A stretch of DNA of 64,000 nucleotides, from the NCBI RefSeq assembly GCF_031583145.1, contig NZ_CP134050.1, positions 2,555,501 through 2,619,500 of the forward strand, read 5' to 3'. Position 1 is the first letter of the stretch. Each line of letters begins with the position of its first letter. This document shows positions 1 to 9,823 of this stretch, one piece after another. The translations under genes were made by a program, and so were the position numbers. Under the pieces are notes generated by a model, which did not search any database, was not told where the DNA came from, and saw only the letters and a program-made list of their open reading frames with translations. The DNA is from Brevibacillus brevis (GTDB lineage Bacteria; Bacillota; Bacilli; Brevibacillales; Brevibacillaceae).

Positions 1-1
1 A

Positions 2-118
2 CTGGAGCATCCGGCAGTGGGAGCCAAGCTGTATTTTTGCGATCCCGTTTATTCCGGAGACAATGCGTACGGAGTGGCCATGCTCGGGTGGATGAAGCAA
101 AAGGCGAACATTAAATAA
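2..118 (+). CDS. C-terminal fragment of a TsaD/M22 glycoprotease-like protein (partial)
   Basis: The open frame enters from the left edge and stops with TAA at 116-118, so only the last 38 residues are visible. The tail contains [13 protein letters not shown], which resembles the C-terminal DNA(A)xM segment of the TsaD/Kae1 (peptidase M22, 'O-sialoglycoprotein endopeptidase') family. A TsaD paralogue at this site upstream of folD would be consistent with related Bacillales, but that is recall, not a search. The fragment is too short for a firm call, and whether it has tRNA-modification activity cannot be judged. Confidence 0.5.
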   Translation: MEHPAVGAKLYFCDPVYSGDNAYGVAMLGWMKQKANIK

Positions 119-141
119 TGCAATACTTTTTATGATTCGCC

Positions 142-170
142 TTTACACGAGGTTGCGAAATCGGTACACT
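142..170 (+). promoter_or_regulatory. Candidate sigma-A promoter of folD
   Basis: A -35 hexamer TTTACA (142-147) and a -10 hexamer TACACT (165-170) are separated by exactly 17 bp and lie 37 bp before the folD start. Each hexamer differs from consensus at one or two positions. No transcription data are available. Confidence 0.45.
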
Positions 171-206
171 AAGGGTATCGACGCTTATGAAGGAGGCTTT
201 TTCTCC

Positions 207-1064
207 ATGACTGCCATGATTATCCAAGGAAAAGAAGTTGCGCAAAGCATTCGTGCCGAACTCGCGGCCGAAGTCGCAAAGCTTAAACAACAAGGGATTG
301 TGCCGGGTTTGACCGTAGTGCTGGTCGGGGATGATCCCGCTTCACAATCGTACGTACGTGGGAAGGCCAAAGGCTGCGAGGAGGTAGGCATCCGCTCCGA
401 GGTCATCTTGAAGGACGCATCCACGACAGAGGAAGAACTGCTAGCCATTATCCAGCAATTGAACGAAAATCCGAACGTTAATGGGATCTTGGTTCAACTT
501 CCTCTGCCGTCTCATATTTCGGAAACCGCGGTAATCGAAGCGATCCACCCTGAAAAGGACGTGGACGGCTTCCATCCCATCAGCGTAGGGAATATGGTGC
601 TCGGCAACGAGACGATGCTTCCTTGCACGCCGCACGGCATCATTGAATTGATCAAACGGACAGGAACGCAGATCGCCGGCAAGCATGCCGTGGTCATCGG
701 ACGCAGCAACATCGTGGGCAAGCCGGTGTCGCTTTTGCTGCAGCAAGAAAACGCGACAGTGACCATGTGCCATTCCCGGACGCAAAACCTCGAGGAATAC
801 ACCACCAAGGCGGACATTCTCGTGGTCGCAACCGGCCGCGCGCACATGATTGGAAAAGAGCACGTGAAGCCGGGCGCTGTAGTGATCGACGTGGGCGTCA
901 ACCGGATTGAAACCGGAAAGCTCGTCGGGGACGTCAAGTTCGACGAGGTCAAAGAGGTCGCCGGCTACTTGACTCCAGTGCCAGGCGGCGTCGGCCCGAT
1001 GACCATCACCATGCTGCTGAAAAACACCGTAGCTGCCGCTCGCAGGCAAGCTGCGCGATCATAG
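207..1064 (+). CDS. folD: Bifunctional methylenetetrahydrofolate dehydrogenase/methenyltetrahydrofolate cyclohydrolase
   Basis: FolD interconverts 5,10-methylene-THF, methenyl-THF and 10-formyl-THF in the cytosol, supplying C1 units for purines and formyl-methionine. The 285-aa product has the usual family length. Visible motifs are [13 protein letters not shown] near residue 50 (catalytic Tyr/Lys region), KDVDGFHP near 120, the Rossmann segment [11 protein letters not shown] near 165 and the family signature PGGVGPMT near the C-terminus. I chose ATG 207 because AAGGAGG lies at 190-196; the frame is open further upstream (to 132) but without a ribosome site. It is followed after 66 bp by xseA, as in other Bacillales. 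Confidence 0.97.
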   Translation: MTAMIIQGKEVAQSIRAELAAEVAKLKQQGIVPGLTVVLVGDDPASQSYVRGKAKGCEEVGIRSEVILKDASTTEEELLAIIQQLNENPNVNGILVQLPLPSHISETAVIEAIHPEKDVDGFHPISVGNMVLGNETMLPCTPHGIIELIKRTGTQIAGKHAVVIGRSNIVGKPVSLLLQQENATVTMCHSRTQNLEEYTTKADILVVATGRAHMIGKEHVKPGAVVIDVGVNRIETGKLVGDVKFDEVKEVAGYLTPVPGGVGPMTITMLLKNTVAAARRQAARS

Positions 1065-1130
1065 GGTCCTGCTGACACGAAAATGGATAAAGACCCCTTT
1101 ATCCATTTTCTTTTATAGGAGGAGGGGAGC

Positions 1131-2510
1131 ATGGCCATACAAGACATCTTATCTGTCAGTGATCTCAACCGCTATATCAAGATGGTGCTGGAAAAGGAAT
1201 CGCGTTTGCAGGATGTGTGGGTGCGGGGAGAAATCTCCAACTTCACTCACCATTCGAGCGGCCATATGTACTTTACCCTGAAGGATAAGCAGTCGCGGAT
1301 CAAGGTCGTCATGTTTGCCAGTCATAACCGGTTTCTGCGCTTTTTGCCCAAAGACGGGACCAAGGCGATTGTGAGGGGTTCCATCTCCGCTTACGAGCGG
1401 GATGGGGCCTATCAGCTCTATGCCAGAGAGATGCAGCCGGACGGGCTGGGCTCGCTGTATTTGGCCTTCGAGCAATTGAAGGAAAAGCTGGCGGGTGAAG
1501 GGTTGTTCGCTGCCGAAAGAAAACGGCCGCTGCCGCGCTTTCCCAAGCGGGTCGGAGTCGTCACCTCGCCAACGGGAGCAGCGATTCGCGATATTTGCAC
1601 GACCATTCGCAGGAGATATCCACAGGCGGAAATCGTGCTGGCACCCGCGGTTGTCCAAGGTGTGGAAGCCCCGGCTTCGATCATTTCGGCCATTCGCATC
1701 ATCAACCAGCAGTCCGATATCGACGTGCTCATCGTCGGAAGGGGAGGCGGCTCGATCGAGGAGCTGTGGGCGTTTAATGATGAGCAGGTGGCGAGGGCGA
1801 TCGCGGCATCGCTCATTCCCGTCATTTCTGCCGTGGGGCATGAGACGGATGTGACGATCGCCGACTTCGTGGCCGATGTCCGCGCCGCGACACCGACTGC
1901 CGCAGCCGAGCTGGCCGTACCGCACTACCTGGAATGGGTGGAGCGGGTCAAGCAGCTCGACGTCCGCATGCACAGGGCCGTTCACCAGCGGCTTACTGTG
2001 CAGCGCAAGCGGCTGGATCAATTGGCAGGCTCGTATGCCATGCGACAGCCTCAGCGGAGACTGGAAGAAGCGGCGGAACGCCTGGACCGTGCGCAGCTGC
2101 GAATGCGACAGTCCATGAAACGTCTGCTCGCCATCAGGCGGGAACGATTCGAAAGGCTCGCCCGGCAAATCAGCCGCTATCGATTGGCAGACCAGATCGG
2201 CGAACGCCGCAAGTATGCGATGACAGTCCGGGCGCGTCTGGATGAACGGATGCGCCGCCTGCTCAGCGATCGGCAGATGGCCTTCTCTGCTCAGGTGGCC
2301 AGGCTGGACGCGCTCAGTCCGCTCAAAGTGATGCAGCGCGGTTTCTCGCTCGTATACGCAGGTGGCAAAATCGTCAAATCCGTAGACCAGTTTGCGAGCG
2401 GCGACGAGCTCGTGGTACGATTAAGCGACGGAAGCGCGACGGCACGCGTGGAACAGATCGATCGGGAGGAGAAGCACAATGGCTCGCAAGAAAACGGATC
2501 CAGAGACTGA
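1131..2510 (+). CDS. xseA: Exodeoxyribonuclease VII large subunit
   Basis: Catalytic subunit of exonuclease VII, which degrades single-stranded DNA from both ends. The 459-aa protein begins with an OB-fold segment (VWVRGEISNFTHHSSGH, about residues 25-45). It continues with the catalytic core motifs GRGGGSIEELWAFNDE (about 205) and AVGHETDVTIADFVAD (about 235), then a long basic, coiled-coil-rich region (270-400) that binds the small subunit. A strong GGAGGAGGGG site precedes ATG 1131. The 3' end overlaps xseB by 32 bp, so the two subunits are probably translationally coupled. Confidence 0.97.
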   Translation: MAIQDILSVSDLNRYIKMVLEKESRLQDVWVRGEISNFTHHSSGHMYFTLKDKQSRIKVVMFASHNRFLRFLPKDGTKAIVRGSISAYERDGAYQLYAREMQPDGLGSLYLAFEQLKEKLAGEGLFAAERKRPLPRFPKRVGVVTSPTGAAIRDICTTIRRRYPQAEIVLAPAVVQGVEAPASIISAIRIINQQSDIDVLIVGRGGGSIEELWAFNDEQVARAIAASLIPVISAVGHETDVTIADFVADVRAATPTAAAELAVPHYLEWVERVKQLDVRMHRAVHQRLTVQRKRLDQLAGSYAMRQPQRRLEEAAERLDRAQLRMRQSMKRLLAIRRERFERLARQISRYRLADQIGERRKYAMTVRARLDERMRRLLSDRQMAFSAQVARLDALSPLKVMQRGFSLVYAGGKIVKSVDQFASGDELVVRLSDGSATARVEQIDREEKHNGSQENGSRD

Positions 2511-2733
2511 CATGCAGTTTGAGGAAGCGATGAAGCGGCTGGAAGAAGTCGTCCAGCGGCTGGAAGAAGGGGAAATTCCGCTGGAAGAGGCGATCACCCT
2601 CTACCAGGAAGGGGTCACGCTCTCCCGGATATGCGGGCAGAAGCTCGATGCGATCGAAGCGAAAATCACTCAACTGGTAGAGGAAGACGGACAGCTGAAG
2701 CAAAAAGCTTTTCGCATGGAAGGGGAAGCGTAA
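2479..2733 (+). CDS. xseB: Exodeoxyribonuclease VII small subunit
   Basis: An 84-aa helical protein that assembles in several copies on XseA to form active exonuclease VII. The sequence shows the family pattern FEEAMKRLEEVVQRLEEGE followed by the PLEEAITLYQEG helix-turn-helix. GGGAGGAG within xseA lies 8 bp before the ATG. Its stop overlaps the ispA start in TAATG, so the xseA-xseB-ispA genes form a tight operon. Confidence 0.95.
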   Translation: MARKKTDPETDMQFEEAMKRLEEVVQRLEEGEIPLEEAITLYQEGVTLSRICGQKLDAIEAKITQLVEEDGQLKQKAFRMEGEA

Positions 2734-3632
2734 TGGCTGTTGATACATTCGATACGTATTTGGCGGAGAAGACCGCCTATATCGAGGAGCATCTGGTTCC
2801 TGCCCTCGAGCGGGAAGGGGTTCCGGACGCCCTTTTCGAATCGATGAAATACTCATTGACGGCGGGCGGGAAAAGGCTGCGCCCGATGCTGGTGCTCGCG
2901 GTTCTCGAAGCCTTGGACAAGCCTGTGGAACGAGGGGTCCCTTTTGCCGTGGCTCTGGAAATGATCCACACGTATTCGCTCATTCACGACGATTTGCCCG
3001 CGATGGACGACGACGACCTGCGCAGAGGCAAGCCGACGAACCACAAGGTGTTTGGCGAAGCGACGGCGATTTTGGCAGGGGACGCGCTGCTCACCCGGGC
3101 CTTTTCCCTGATCGCCGAATCGTATCGGGAGCAGAGCGATGTACCCGCACGAACCGTCGTAAACCTGATCGCCGAATTGGGACGGCGCGCCGGTGCGACA
3201 GGGATGGTAGGCGGACAAATGGCCGACATCGAAGGGGAGACCAAGCAGCTCGAGCTGAGCCAGCTGGAATTCATCCACCAGCACAAAACGGGTGATCTCC
3301 TCATCGCAGCGCTGCGCGGGGGCGGTTACCTCGCGGAAGCAAGCGAGCAGCAGATGCAGGCATTGACCCGCTACGGATCGTGCATTGGCCTTGCCTTTCA
3401 GATCCAGGACGATATCTTGAACGTGGAAGGCGACAGCGCCAAGCTCGGAAAAGCTGTAGGCAGCGATGCGGAGAAGCAGAAAGCGACGTATCCGGCCCTG
3501 CTTGGGCTGAAGGAGTCCAAGGAGCGATTGGCTTCGCTGATCCTCGAGGCGAAAGCGGCTCTGGAAGAGGCCGGATTGGAGCATTCAGCCCTGAGCCCGC
3601 TGGCCGACTACGTCCAAAACCGGCAGAAATAA
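2733..3632 (+). CDS. ispA: Farnesyl diphosphate synthase (short-chain polyprenyl synthetase)
   Basis: Condenses isopentenyl diphosphate with DMAPP/GPP to make farnesyl diphosphate, the precursor of undecaprenyl phosphate and quinone side chains. The 299-aa product has the first Asp-rich motif DDLPAMDDDDLRRG (about residue 88), the lipid-length region before it, and the second motif QIQDDILNVEGD (about 225) with GKAVGSDAEKQKATYP after it. The start at 2733 overlaps the xseB stop (TAATG). The frame is open to 2631 inside xseB, but AAGGGGAAG before 2733 and family length support the shorter form. dxs, which starts the same pathway, lies 2 kb downstream. Confidence 0.95.
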   Translation: MAVDTFDTYLAEKTAYIEEHLVPALEREGVPDALFESMKYSLTAGGKRLRPMLVLAVLEALDKPVERGVPFAVALEMIHTYSLIHDDLPAMDDDDLRRGKPTNHKVFGEATAILAGDALLTRAFSLIAESYREQSDVPARTVVNLIAELGRRAGATGMVGGQMADIEGETKQLELSQLEFIHQHKTGDLLIAALRGGGYLAEASEQQMQALTRYGSCIGLAFQIQDDILNVEGDSAKLGKAVGSDAEKQKATYPALLGLKESKERLASLILEAKAALEEAGLEHSALSPLADYVQNRQK

Positions 3633-3649
3633 CGAAAAGAGCACAAGAG

Positions 3650-3706
3650 GAAAGGCCAGCGTGTTTCGGTCCCAATGCCGAAGCTCGCTGGCCTCTTTGT
3701 TTTTCG
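3650..3706 (+). terminator. Intrinsic terminator after ispA
   Basis: A 9-bp stem AGGCCAGCG (3653-3661) pairs with CGCTGGCCT (3686-3694), with further pairing inside the loop, and is followed by a T-rich run. It lies between convergent genes and may also stop transcription of the minus-strand peptidase gene. Confidence 0.8.
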
Positions 3707-3732
3707 GTTGTTCCGGACTCGATCAGTGGAGC

Positions 3733-5427
3733 TTACAGCGACCGATCATCGATGCTGTCCAGCCATCGCTCAATATCCCCGATGACGGAGGAAATGCAGC
3801 CTTCCTCAAACGGTGAGACCAGCTTTGCGACCGCCACCAGCTCGGTAAAGGACTTGCTTCCTCCTTCCCGGCACAGGGTCAAGTAATCCTGCCAGGCGAC
3901 ATCCGCATTTTCCTGGGCGCGTTTCCAGAACTGGAAGGCGCAAATTTGGGCCAGGGTGTAATCGATGTAGTAGAACGGATCGCAGTAAATGTGGCGCTGC
4001 TGCTGCCAATAACCGCCTTCCTCGAGAAACTCGTTCTCGTCGTAATTGCGGTGAGGAAGGTATTTGCGCTCGATTTGGCGCCACGTGCGCTTGCGTTCGG
4101 CCGGAGACATCTCCGGGTTCTCGTACACGGCATGCTGGAATTCGTCCACGGCGACACCGTACGGGATAAACGTGAGGGCCCCGCTCAAATGCGCAAATTT
4201 GTACTTGTCGGTATCTTCCAGGAAAAATTTGTCCATCCATGGCCAAGTCAAGAACTCCATGCTCATGGAGTGAATCTCGCACGCTTCGTATGTCGGGAAG
4301 TGGTATTCCGGGACTTCGAAGCCGCGGCTGACATAGACTTGGAAGGCATGGCCGGCTTCGTGGGTCAGCACGTCTACGTCTCCGGAGGTGCCGTTGAAAT
4401 TGGCGAATATGTAAGGGAGTCCGTATTGGCTGATGTACGTGCAGTATCCCCCGGGGGCTTTGCCCTTTTTGCTCAGCAGGTCCAGACAGTCGTTTTCCAG
4501 CATGAACGCAAAAAATTCATCGGTCTCCGGCGACAGCTCGGCGTACATCTTCCTGCCGTTTTCCACGATCCACTCCGGCGACCCCTTTGGAGTTGGATTG
4601 CCCGTAGCGAATTCGAATGCCAGATCGTAATACTTCATAACATCGACGCCGATTCTCTTTTGCTGGCGTTCAGCCAGCTTGGTGGCGACCGGCACGATGT
4701 GCTTGTGGACCTGGTCCCGGAATACCGCTACCTGAGAGGCGTTGTAGTCCGTCCGGTTCAGCCGGGCGTACGCCAGCTCCACAAAGTTCGCAAAGCCGAG
4801 CTTGCTTGCGATCCGCGAGCGCACCTTTACCAGGTCGTCGAAAATGCGGTCCAGCTCATCTGCATGGCTGCGCATGAACTCGTACTTCGCTTCGTTCGCC
4901 CGCTTGCGCATGGCACGGTCCTTCGATGTCTGGAAGGGGAGCAGCTGCGAGAGAGTCCTTTCCTCGCCTTCGAACATGATTTTTGCGGATGCTGTCAGGG
5001 CGACGTAACGGCTTACCAGTTTGTTTTCTTCTTGCAGATCTCCGACGACGTCAGGAGAAAACGTCCGCAAAGTCGTCTCTGCGATGCGAAACAGCTGAGC
5101 GCCCCATTTCTTTTCCAGCTCGGAACGAAAGCGGGACTGGACGATGGCTTCGTAGTAGCGGGAAATGATGCCCTGGTAGATCGGGCCGACCTCATCCCAG
5201 TAATCTTGCTCGTCTTTGTAAAAAGGGTCTTGTGTGTCGATCGTATGCCGGATCTGCGCGACTTCCCGAGCGGATTCGACTTCCTGCCGCAGCTCGATCA
5301 ACCGGGCCATCGCCTGATCCTGCTCGCCATAGCTGGCTGCTTCACGGAACTCCTTTAGCAGCTGCTCGAACTTTCGCTCCATAAGACCCATGTCGATACG
5401 CGTATACTCGATCTGGGAAAACTTCAT
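3733..5427 (-). CDS. M3 family oligoendopeptidase (PepF-like zinc metallopeptidase)
   Basis: A 564-aa cytosolic zinc endopeptidase that cleaves short peptides. The zinc-binding motif is visible as LTHEAGHAFQVY (HExxH, about residue 345), with the downstream Glu ligand in the YEACEIHSMSMEFL segment. There is no signal peptide. The length fits the M3B oligoendopeptidase F group. AGGTGAG lies about 10 bp before ATG 5427. The gene stands alone, convergent with ispA and divergent from dxs. Its exact substrate cannot be told from sequence, though the peptide importer at 47-53 kb could feed such enzymes. Confidence 0.9.
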   Translation of the reverse strand: MKFSQIEYTRIDMGLMERKFEQLLKEFREAASYGEQDQAMARLIELRQEVESAREVAQIRHTIDTQDPFYKDEQDYWDEVGPIYQGIISRYYEAIVQSRFRSELEKKWGAQLFRIAETTLRTFSPDVVGDLQEENKLVSRYVALTASAKIMFEGEERTLSQLLPFQTSKDRAMRKRANEAKYEFMRSHADELDRIFDDLVKVRSRIASKLGFANFVELAYARLNRTDYNASQVAVFRDQVHKHIVPVATKLAERQQKRIGVDVMKYYDLAFEFATGNPTPKGSPEWIVENGRKMYAELSPETDEFFAFMLENDCLDLLSKKGKAPGGYCTYISQYGLPYIFANFNGTSGDVDVLTHEAGHAFQVYVSRGFEVPEYHFPTYEACEIHSMSMEFLTWPWMDKFFLEDTDKYKFAHLSGALTFIPYGVAVDEFQHAVYENPEMSPAERKRTWRQIERKYLPHRNYDENEFLEEGGYWQQQRHIYCDPFYYIDYTLAQICAFQFWKRAQENADVAWQDYLTLCREGGSKSFTELVAVAKLVSPFEEGCISSVIGDIERWLDSIDDRSL

Positions 5428-5548
5428 GGCAGCTTCACCTCACCTATTCATTTTTTGTTCGATCCATATTATTTTACCAAAAGGAAGGCGCTTTCGTACG
5501 GTCATTGGCATTGAAAGAGGAAAAGTGGTGTTTTTGTAAAGAAACCGT

Positions 5549-5579
5549 TATAATGAAGCAAGTGTAAATGAACCGTTAT
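5549..5579 (+). promoter_or_regulatory. dxs leader: -10 box and direct repeat
   Basis: A perfect TATAAT (5549-5554) lies about 125 bp before dxs, without a convincing -35. The 9-mer AACCGTTAT overlaps this box (5543-5551) and recurs directly at 5571-5579. This is the main structure seen in the 250-bp gap between the divergent peptidase and dxs genes; the spacing of 28 bp would suit a regulator bound on one DNA face. Confidence 0.35.
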
Positions 5580-5678
5580 CATGGCTTTGCACATGGCAAG
5601 GCGAGTTTTCCTAGGGTTGGATTGTACTGCGTCATGCACAATCGCAGGAGAACGAACAGTGGAAAGTGAGGAATACCC

Positions 5679-7565
5679 ATGCTGCTTACGACTATAAATA
5701 ATCCTCAAGACTTGAAAAAATGTACTCATTCGCAGCTATATACGTTGGCATCGGAAATCAGGCATTTTCTCGTAGAGACTCTGTCCAAAACAGGCGGCCA
5801 TCTGGCGCCAAACCTCGGCGTCGTCGAGCTGACGCTGGCTTTGCACTATGCATTTGAGAGTCCAAAGGACAAGCTGATCTGGGACGTAGGCCATCAGGCG
5901 TATGTACATAAATTGTTGACGGGGCGTCGCGACATGTTTCCGACACTGCGCCAATACAAAGGAATGTGCGGTTTCCCCAAAATGGTGGAAAGTCCCCATG
6001 ACGTCTGGGAGACCGGACACAGCAGCACGTCGCTGTCCGCTGCGATGGGGATGGCGACAGCGCGCGACTTGAAGAAAGAAAAAAACCATGTCGTCGCGAT
6101 TATCGGCGACGGTGCCTTGACGGGCGGGATGGCATTCGAAGCGCTGAACCACATCGGTCACGAGAGGAAAAATGTGATCGTGGTGCTGAACGACAACGAG
6201 ATGTCCATCGCGCCGAACGTGGGGGCCATGCACAACTATTTGGGCAAATTGCGCTCCATGGAGAACTATCAATGGGCAAAGGACGAACTGGAAGGTCTGC
6301 TCAAATCCATTCCCGCTGTAGGCGGAAAATTGGCGAATATAGCCGAACGAGTGAAGGACAGCATGAAGTATTTGCTCGTTTCCGGGGTTCTATTCGAGGA
6401 GCTTGGCTTTACCTACATCGGCCCGATTGACGGCCACAATATCGAGCTGTTGCTCGATACGATGAAAACTGCCAAGCAGACCAAAGGGCCTGTCCTGATC
6501 CACGCGATCACCAAAAAGGGCAGAGGCTATGCGCCCGCAGAAGCGGATTCCGTCAAGTGGCACGGGATTGGCACGTATAAAATCGAATCCGGCGACACGC
6601 CGAAGTCGGCACCTACGTACACCTCGATCTTTGCGGACACCATGATTACGCTCGCAGAGGAGGACAGCCGGATCGTGGCAGTCACTCCGGCAATGCCTGC
6701 CGGCTCAGGTTTGATCCCGTTCGGACAAAAATACCCGAACCGGCTGTTTGACGTCGGGATTGCCGAGCAGCATGCATGTACATTTGCGGCGGGTCTGGCC
6801 ACGCAAGGACTCAAGCCGGTCCTGGCGATCTATTCGACCTTTTTGCAGAGGGCGTATGACCAGCTGATCCACGATGTGGCCCGGCAAAAGCTCAATGTCG
6901 TTTTTGCCGTAGACCGGGCAGGTCTGGTCGGCGCAGACGGAGAGACGCATCAAGGCATGTACGATATCGCCTTCATGCGCGTCATTCCGAATATGGTCAT
7001 CATGGCTCCGAAGGATGAAAACGAACTGCGGCACATGATGAAGACAGCCGCCGTATACGACGGCGGACCGATTTCCTACCGCTATCCGCGTCTCCCTGTT
7101 CGCGGTGTGAAAATGGATGAAGAACTGCAAGTGCTGCCGATCGGAAAAGCGGAAATCGTGCAGGAAGGAAAGCATGTCGCGATCGTCTCGTTCGGACACG
7201 TGTTTGAGATCGCCGAGCAGGCTGTCCAAGCGCTGAAAGCGGAAGGGATCAAGCCGATGCTCGTCAATGCCCGTTTTTGCAAGCCGTTGGATGAGGAGCT
7301 GCTATTCCGCCTCGCGCGGGAAGGCTACCAGATCATCACTGTCGAGGAAGGCTCGGAGATGGGCGGCTTCGGAAGCGCGGTACTGGAGTGTTACCAACGC
7401 GCAGGGTTTGATGGCGTGAATGTACAGATGGTCGGGGTACCGGATTATTTCGTGGAGCATGGAAGTGTCAAGGAACAGCGGCTGGAAGTGGGACTCACGG
7501 CAGAGAACATCGCTTCCCGCGTGCGCGCCTTGATGCCTGTGTCGAAGGGCGTAGTGGAAGCATGA
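5679..7565 (+). CDS. dxs: 1-deoxy-D-xylulose-5-phosphate synthase
   Basis: Thiamine-diphosphate enzyme condensing pyruvate and glyceraldehyde 3-phosphate, the first and controlling step of the MEP isoprenoid pathway. At 628 aa it has full length. The TPP-binding motif [18 protein letters not shown] (about residue 145), GPIDGHN (about 250) and the transketolase pyrimidine domain with [15 protein letters not shown] (about 420) are all present. The GTGAGG ribosome site lies 9 bp before ATG 5679. Its stop overlaps the tlyA start (ATGA), so dxs and tlyA are coupled. Confidence 0.97.
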   Translation: MLLTTINNPQDLKKCTHSQLYTLASEIRHFLVETLSKTGGHLAPNLGVVELTLALHYAFESPKDKLIWDVGHQAYVHKLLTGRRDMFPTLRQYKGMCGFPKMVESPHDVWETGHSSTSLSAAMGMATARDLKKEKNHVVAIIGDGALTGGMAFEALNHIGHERKNVIVVLNDNEMSIAPNVGAMHNYLGKLRSMENYQWAKDELEGLLKSIPAVGGKLANIAERVKDSMKYLLVSGVLFEELGFTYIGPIDGHNIELLLDTMKTAKQTKGPVLIHAITKKGRGYAPAEADSVKWHGIGTYKIESGDTPKSAPTYTSIFADTMITLAEEDSRIVAVTPAMPAGSGLIPFGQKYPNRLFDVGIAEQHACTFAAGLATQGLKPVLAIYSTFLQRAYDQLIHDVARQKLNVVFAVDRAGLVGADGETHQGMYDIAFMRVIPNMVIMAPKDENELRHMMKTAAVYDGGPISYRYPRLPVRGVKMDEELQVLPIGKAEIVQEGKHVAIVSFGHVFEIAEQAVQALKAEGIKPMLVNARFCKPLDEELLFRLAREGYQIITVEEGSEMGGFGSAVLECYQRAGFDGVNVQMVGVPDYFVEHGSVKEQRLEVGLTAENIASRVRALMPVSKGVVEA

Positions 7566-8380
7566 GCATACGAAAAGAACGCGTAGATGTCCTCCTGGTG
7601 GAGCGGGGCATCTACGAAACAAGGGAAAAAGCGAAAGCGGCAGTAATGGCTGGCCTGGTGCAGGTTGGCGGCGAACGCTGCGATAAGCCCGGGACCAAGG
7701 TCACGGAAGATGTCGCGATCACAGTCAAGGGGGAAGTCCATCCGTACGTAGGACGGGGTGGACTCAAACTGGAAAAGGCCTTGCGCGTATTCGGGATCGA
7801 CTTGACTGATCGCGTCATGATGGATATCGGGGCTTCTACCGGCGGCTTTACGGATTGCGCGCTGCAGCACGGAGCCCGGATGGTCTACGCGATCGACGTC
7901 GGCTACGGCCAGCTGGCGTGGAGCCTTCGCCAGGATGAGCGCGTCGTGGTGATGGAACGCACCAATTTCCGGCACATGGATCCGGAAAGCTTTGCGCATG
8001 AGCAGCCGGATGCAGCATCGATCGACGTCTCCTTTATCTCACTTCGGCTGATTCTGCCTGTCCTGTACCGCTTTCTGAAGCAGGGGGGCGATGTCGTCGC
8101 CCTGGTCAAGCCGCAGTTTGAAGCTGGCAAAGAGAAGGTCGGCAAAAATGGCATCGTACGCGACCCTGAGACACATGAGGCTGTGCTGACGGACATTGGC
8201 CAATTTGCCAGAGAGCTGGGATTCGCCCTGCGGGGACTTGATTTTTCTCCGATCACGGGGGGAGAAGGCAATATCGAGTTCGTCCTGCACGCACAAAAAG
8301 GCGAGGGCGGCTTGGAAGCGGAAGAATGGCTCGAACTCGTCACAAAAGTCGTGGCTTCGGCTCATGCCGAGCTCAAATAA
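7562..8380 (+). CDS. tlyA: TlyA family rRNA 2'-O-methyltransferase
   Basis: The 272-aa protein joins an N-terminal S4 RNA-binding domain ([21 protein letters not shown], residues 7-60) to an FtsJ-like SAM methyltransferase domain. The SAM loop is [18 protein letters not shown] (about residue 83) and the catalytic Lys region is [14 protein letters not shown] (about 182). Characterised members methylate the 2'-OH of cytidines in rRNA; in B. subtilis the orthologue is yqxC. The ATG overlaps the dxs stop by four bases. A terminator follows. Confidence 0.92.
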   Translation: MSIRKERVDVLLVERGIYETREKAKAAVMAGLVQVGGERCDKPGTKVTEDVAITVKGEVHPYVGRGGLKLEKALRVFGIDLTDRVMMDIGASTGGFTDCALQHGARMVYAIDVGYGQLAWSLRQDERVVVMERTNFRHMDPESFAHEQPDAASIDVSFISLRLILPVLYRFLKQGGDVVALVKPQFEAGKEKVGKNGIVRDPETHEAVLTDIGQFARELGFALRGLDFSPITGGEGNIEFVLHAQKGEGGLEAEEWLELVTKVVASAHAELK

Positions 8381-8393
8381 AAAGAGATTTCGC

Positions 8394-8430
8394 AAAGCCT
8401 CGGGAGTTTTGTCCGAATCGAGGCTTTTTA
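8394..8430 (+). terminator. Intrinsic terminator after tlyA
   Basis: AAAGCCTCG (8394-8402) pairs with CGAGGCTTT (8419-8427) and ends in a T tract. Confidence 0.85.
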
Positions 8431-8494
8431 TTTATTCATGAATAGTTGTATACTTGTATAAAGATTGCCAACCAACCGGTTTGGGGTGGACCAT

Positions 8495-9352
8495 GTGAAG
8501 AAAATTGGAATCATAGCGAATAAAGGAAAGCCGGAGGCCCGGATCGTCGCGCGGGAACTGCTGTATTTGCTGGAAGCGCGCGGTGCTCGGGTCTTTCTGG
8601 AGGAAAACATCGCTTCCGACCTGGGACGTGCCGAACTGCGAACGACCGTGGAGAAGATCGGGAGTGAAGCGGATCTGATCTGTGTGCTCGGAGGCGATGG
8701 GACCTTGCTAGGCATCGCTCGCCAGCTGGCCGGTCGCTCGGTGCCGATCCTGGGCATCAATCTGGGCACGCTGGGCTTTTTGTCGGAAGCAGAGCCTGAG
8801 CACCTGCCTCACGCAGTCGACAACCTTCTGCTAGGCAAGTACGATATTGAAGAACGCACGATGCTGGAGGCAAAGCTGGTTCGAAAGGGCAAGACCTTGG
8901 GGACCTATACCGCGATGAATGACATCGGGATCGCCAAAGGATCGTTTTGCCGGATTATTCAGTGCGCAGTATATTTGGACGAGGCGTACATCGCCACGTT
9001 CAGCGGAGATGGGGTCATCGTATCGACGCCGACTGGTTCCACCGCGTACTCCTTGTCAGCAGGCGGGCCAATCGTCGCGCCGAATGTGGACATGCTATTA
9101 CTGACTCCGGTTGCGCCGCACTCGCTGACAGCACGTCCGATGGTGCTCTCCGGCAATGAAGTGATCCGGGTGGAGGTCGATGCTGTCCATCAGGAAATGG
9201 GCCTTTCCATCGACGGCCAGTTCGGTTACAGGCTGGAAGGCGGCGATCACATCTACATCAAGAAGTCGCCGTACGTCACACCGCTTGTCAAGTGGAAGCC
9301 AGGCGGCTTTTTCGAAGCGATCCGCACGAAACTACAAGGGGAATGGGAGTAA
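8495..9352 (+). CDS. nadK: NAD kinase
   Basis: Phosphorylates NAD to NADP. The 285-aa product contains the ATP/polyphosphate-NAD kinase signatures [11 protein letters not shown] (about residue 67), NDIGIAKGS (about 145) and [17 protein letters not shown] (about 180). I use GTG 8495 because GGGGTGGA lies about 6 bp upstream and the next residues, [10 protein letters not shown], begin the conserved fold. An in-frame TTG at 8465 has no ribosome site. argR follows after 5 bp. Confidence 0.95.
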   Translation: MKKIGIIANKGKPEARIVARELLYLLEARGARVFLEENIASDLGRAELRTTVEKIGSEADLICVLGGDGTLLGIARQLAGRSVPILGINLGTLGFLSEAEPEHLPHAVDNLLLGKYDIEERTMLEAKLVRKGKTLGTYTAMNDIGIAKGSFCRIIQCAVYLDEAYIATFSGDGVIVSTPTGSTAYSLSAGGPIVAPNVDMLLLTPVAPHSLTARPMVLSGNEVIRVEVDAVHQEMGLSIDGQFGYRLEGGDHIYIKKSPYVTPLVKWKPGGFFEAIRTKLQGEWE

Positions 9353-9357
9353 ATCAT

Positions 9358-9807
9358 ATGAACAAAGGGCAACGACATATCCGAATCAGGGACATCATCA
9401 GCAATTCCGAGGTGGAGACCCAGGACGAGCTGGTTGAGCGATTGCGTGCTGCGGGCTTCAATGTCACGCAGGCGACCGTGTCCCGGGACATCAAGGAGCT
9501 GCATTTGGTGAAGGTGCCGCTGCCGGATGGACGGTATAAATATTCGGTGCCGACCGAGCAAAAGTTCAATCCGCTGCAAAAGCTGAAGCGCATGCTCGTC
9601 GATTCATTTGTCAGCATCGACAAGGCCGACCATTTTATTGTGCTGAAAACACTCTCGGGACACGCGAACGCGGTGGCGGAGCTGGTCGACAATCTGCCTT
9701 GGGAAGAAATCATGGGCACGATCAGCGGGGACAATACGATCCTGATCATTTGCCGTTCCAAGGAAAATACCGAAGAAGTGACAAATCGCTTTATGGAAAT
9801 GCTGTAA
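9358..9807 (+). CDS. argR: Arginine repressor ArgR/AhrC
   Basis: A 149-aa hexameric, arginine-responsive regulator that represses arginine biosynthesis and activates its catabolism. It has an N-terminal winged helix ([25 protein letters not shown]) and a C-terminal oligomerisation/arginine-binding domain with [17 protein letters not shown] 9358 follows GGGAG by 8 bp; upstream in-frame codons lie inside nadK. Next to recN, as in B. subtilis where it is called ahrC. The gap to recN is 16 bp, so they are probably co-transcribed. Confidence 0.96.
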   Translation: MNKGQRHIRIRDIISNSEVETQDELVERLRAAGFNVTQATVSRDIKELHLVKVPLPDGRYKYSVPTEQKFNPLQKLKRMLVDSFVSIDKADHFIVLKTLSGHANAVAELVDNLPWEEIMGTISGDNTILIICRSKENTEEVTNRFMEML

Positions 9808-9823
9808 GAGGTGGTCGCTTGCC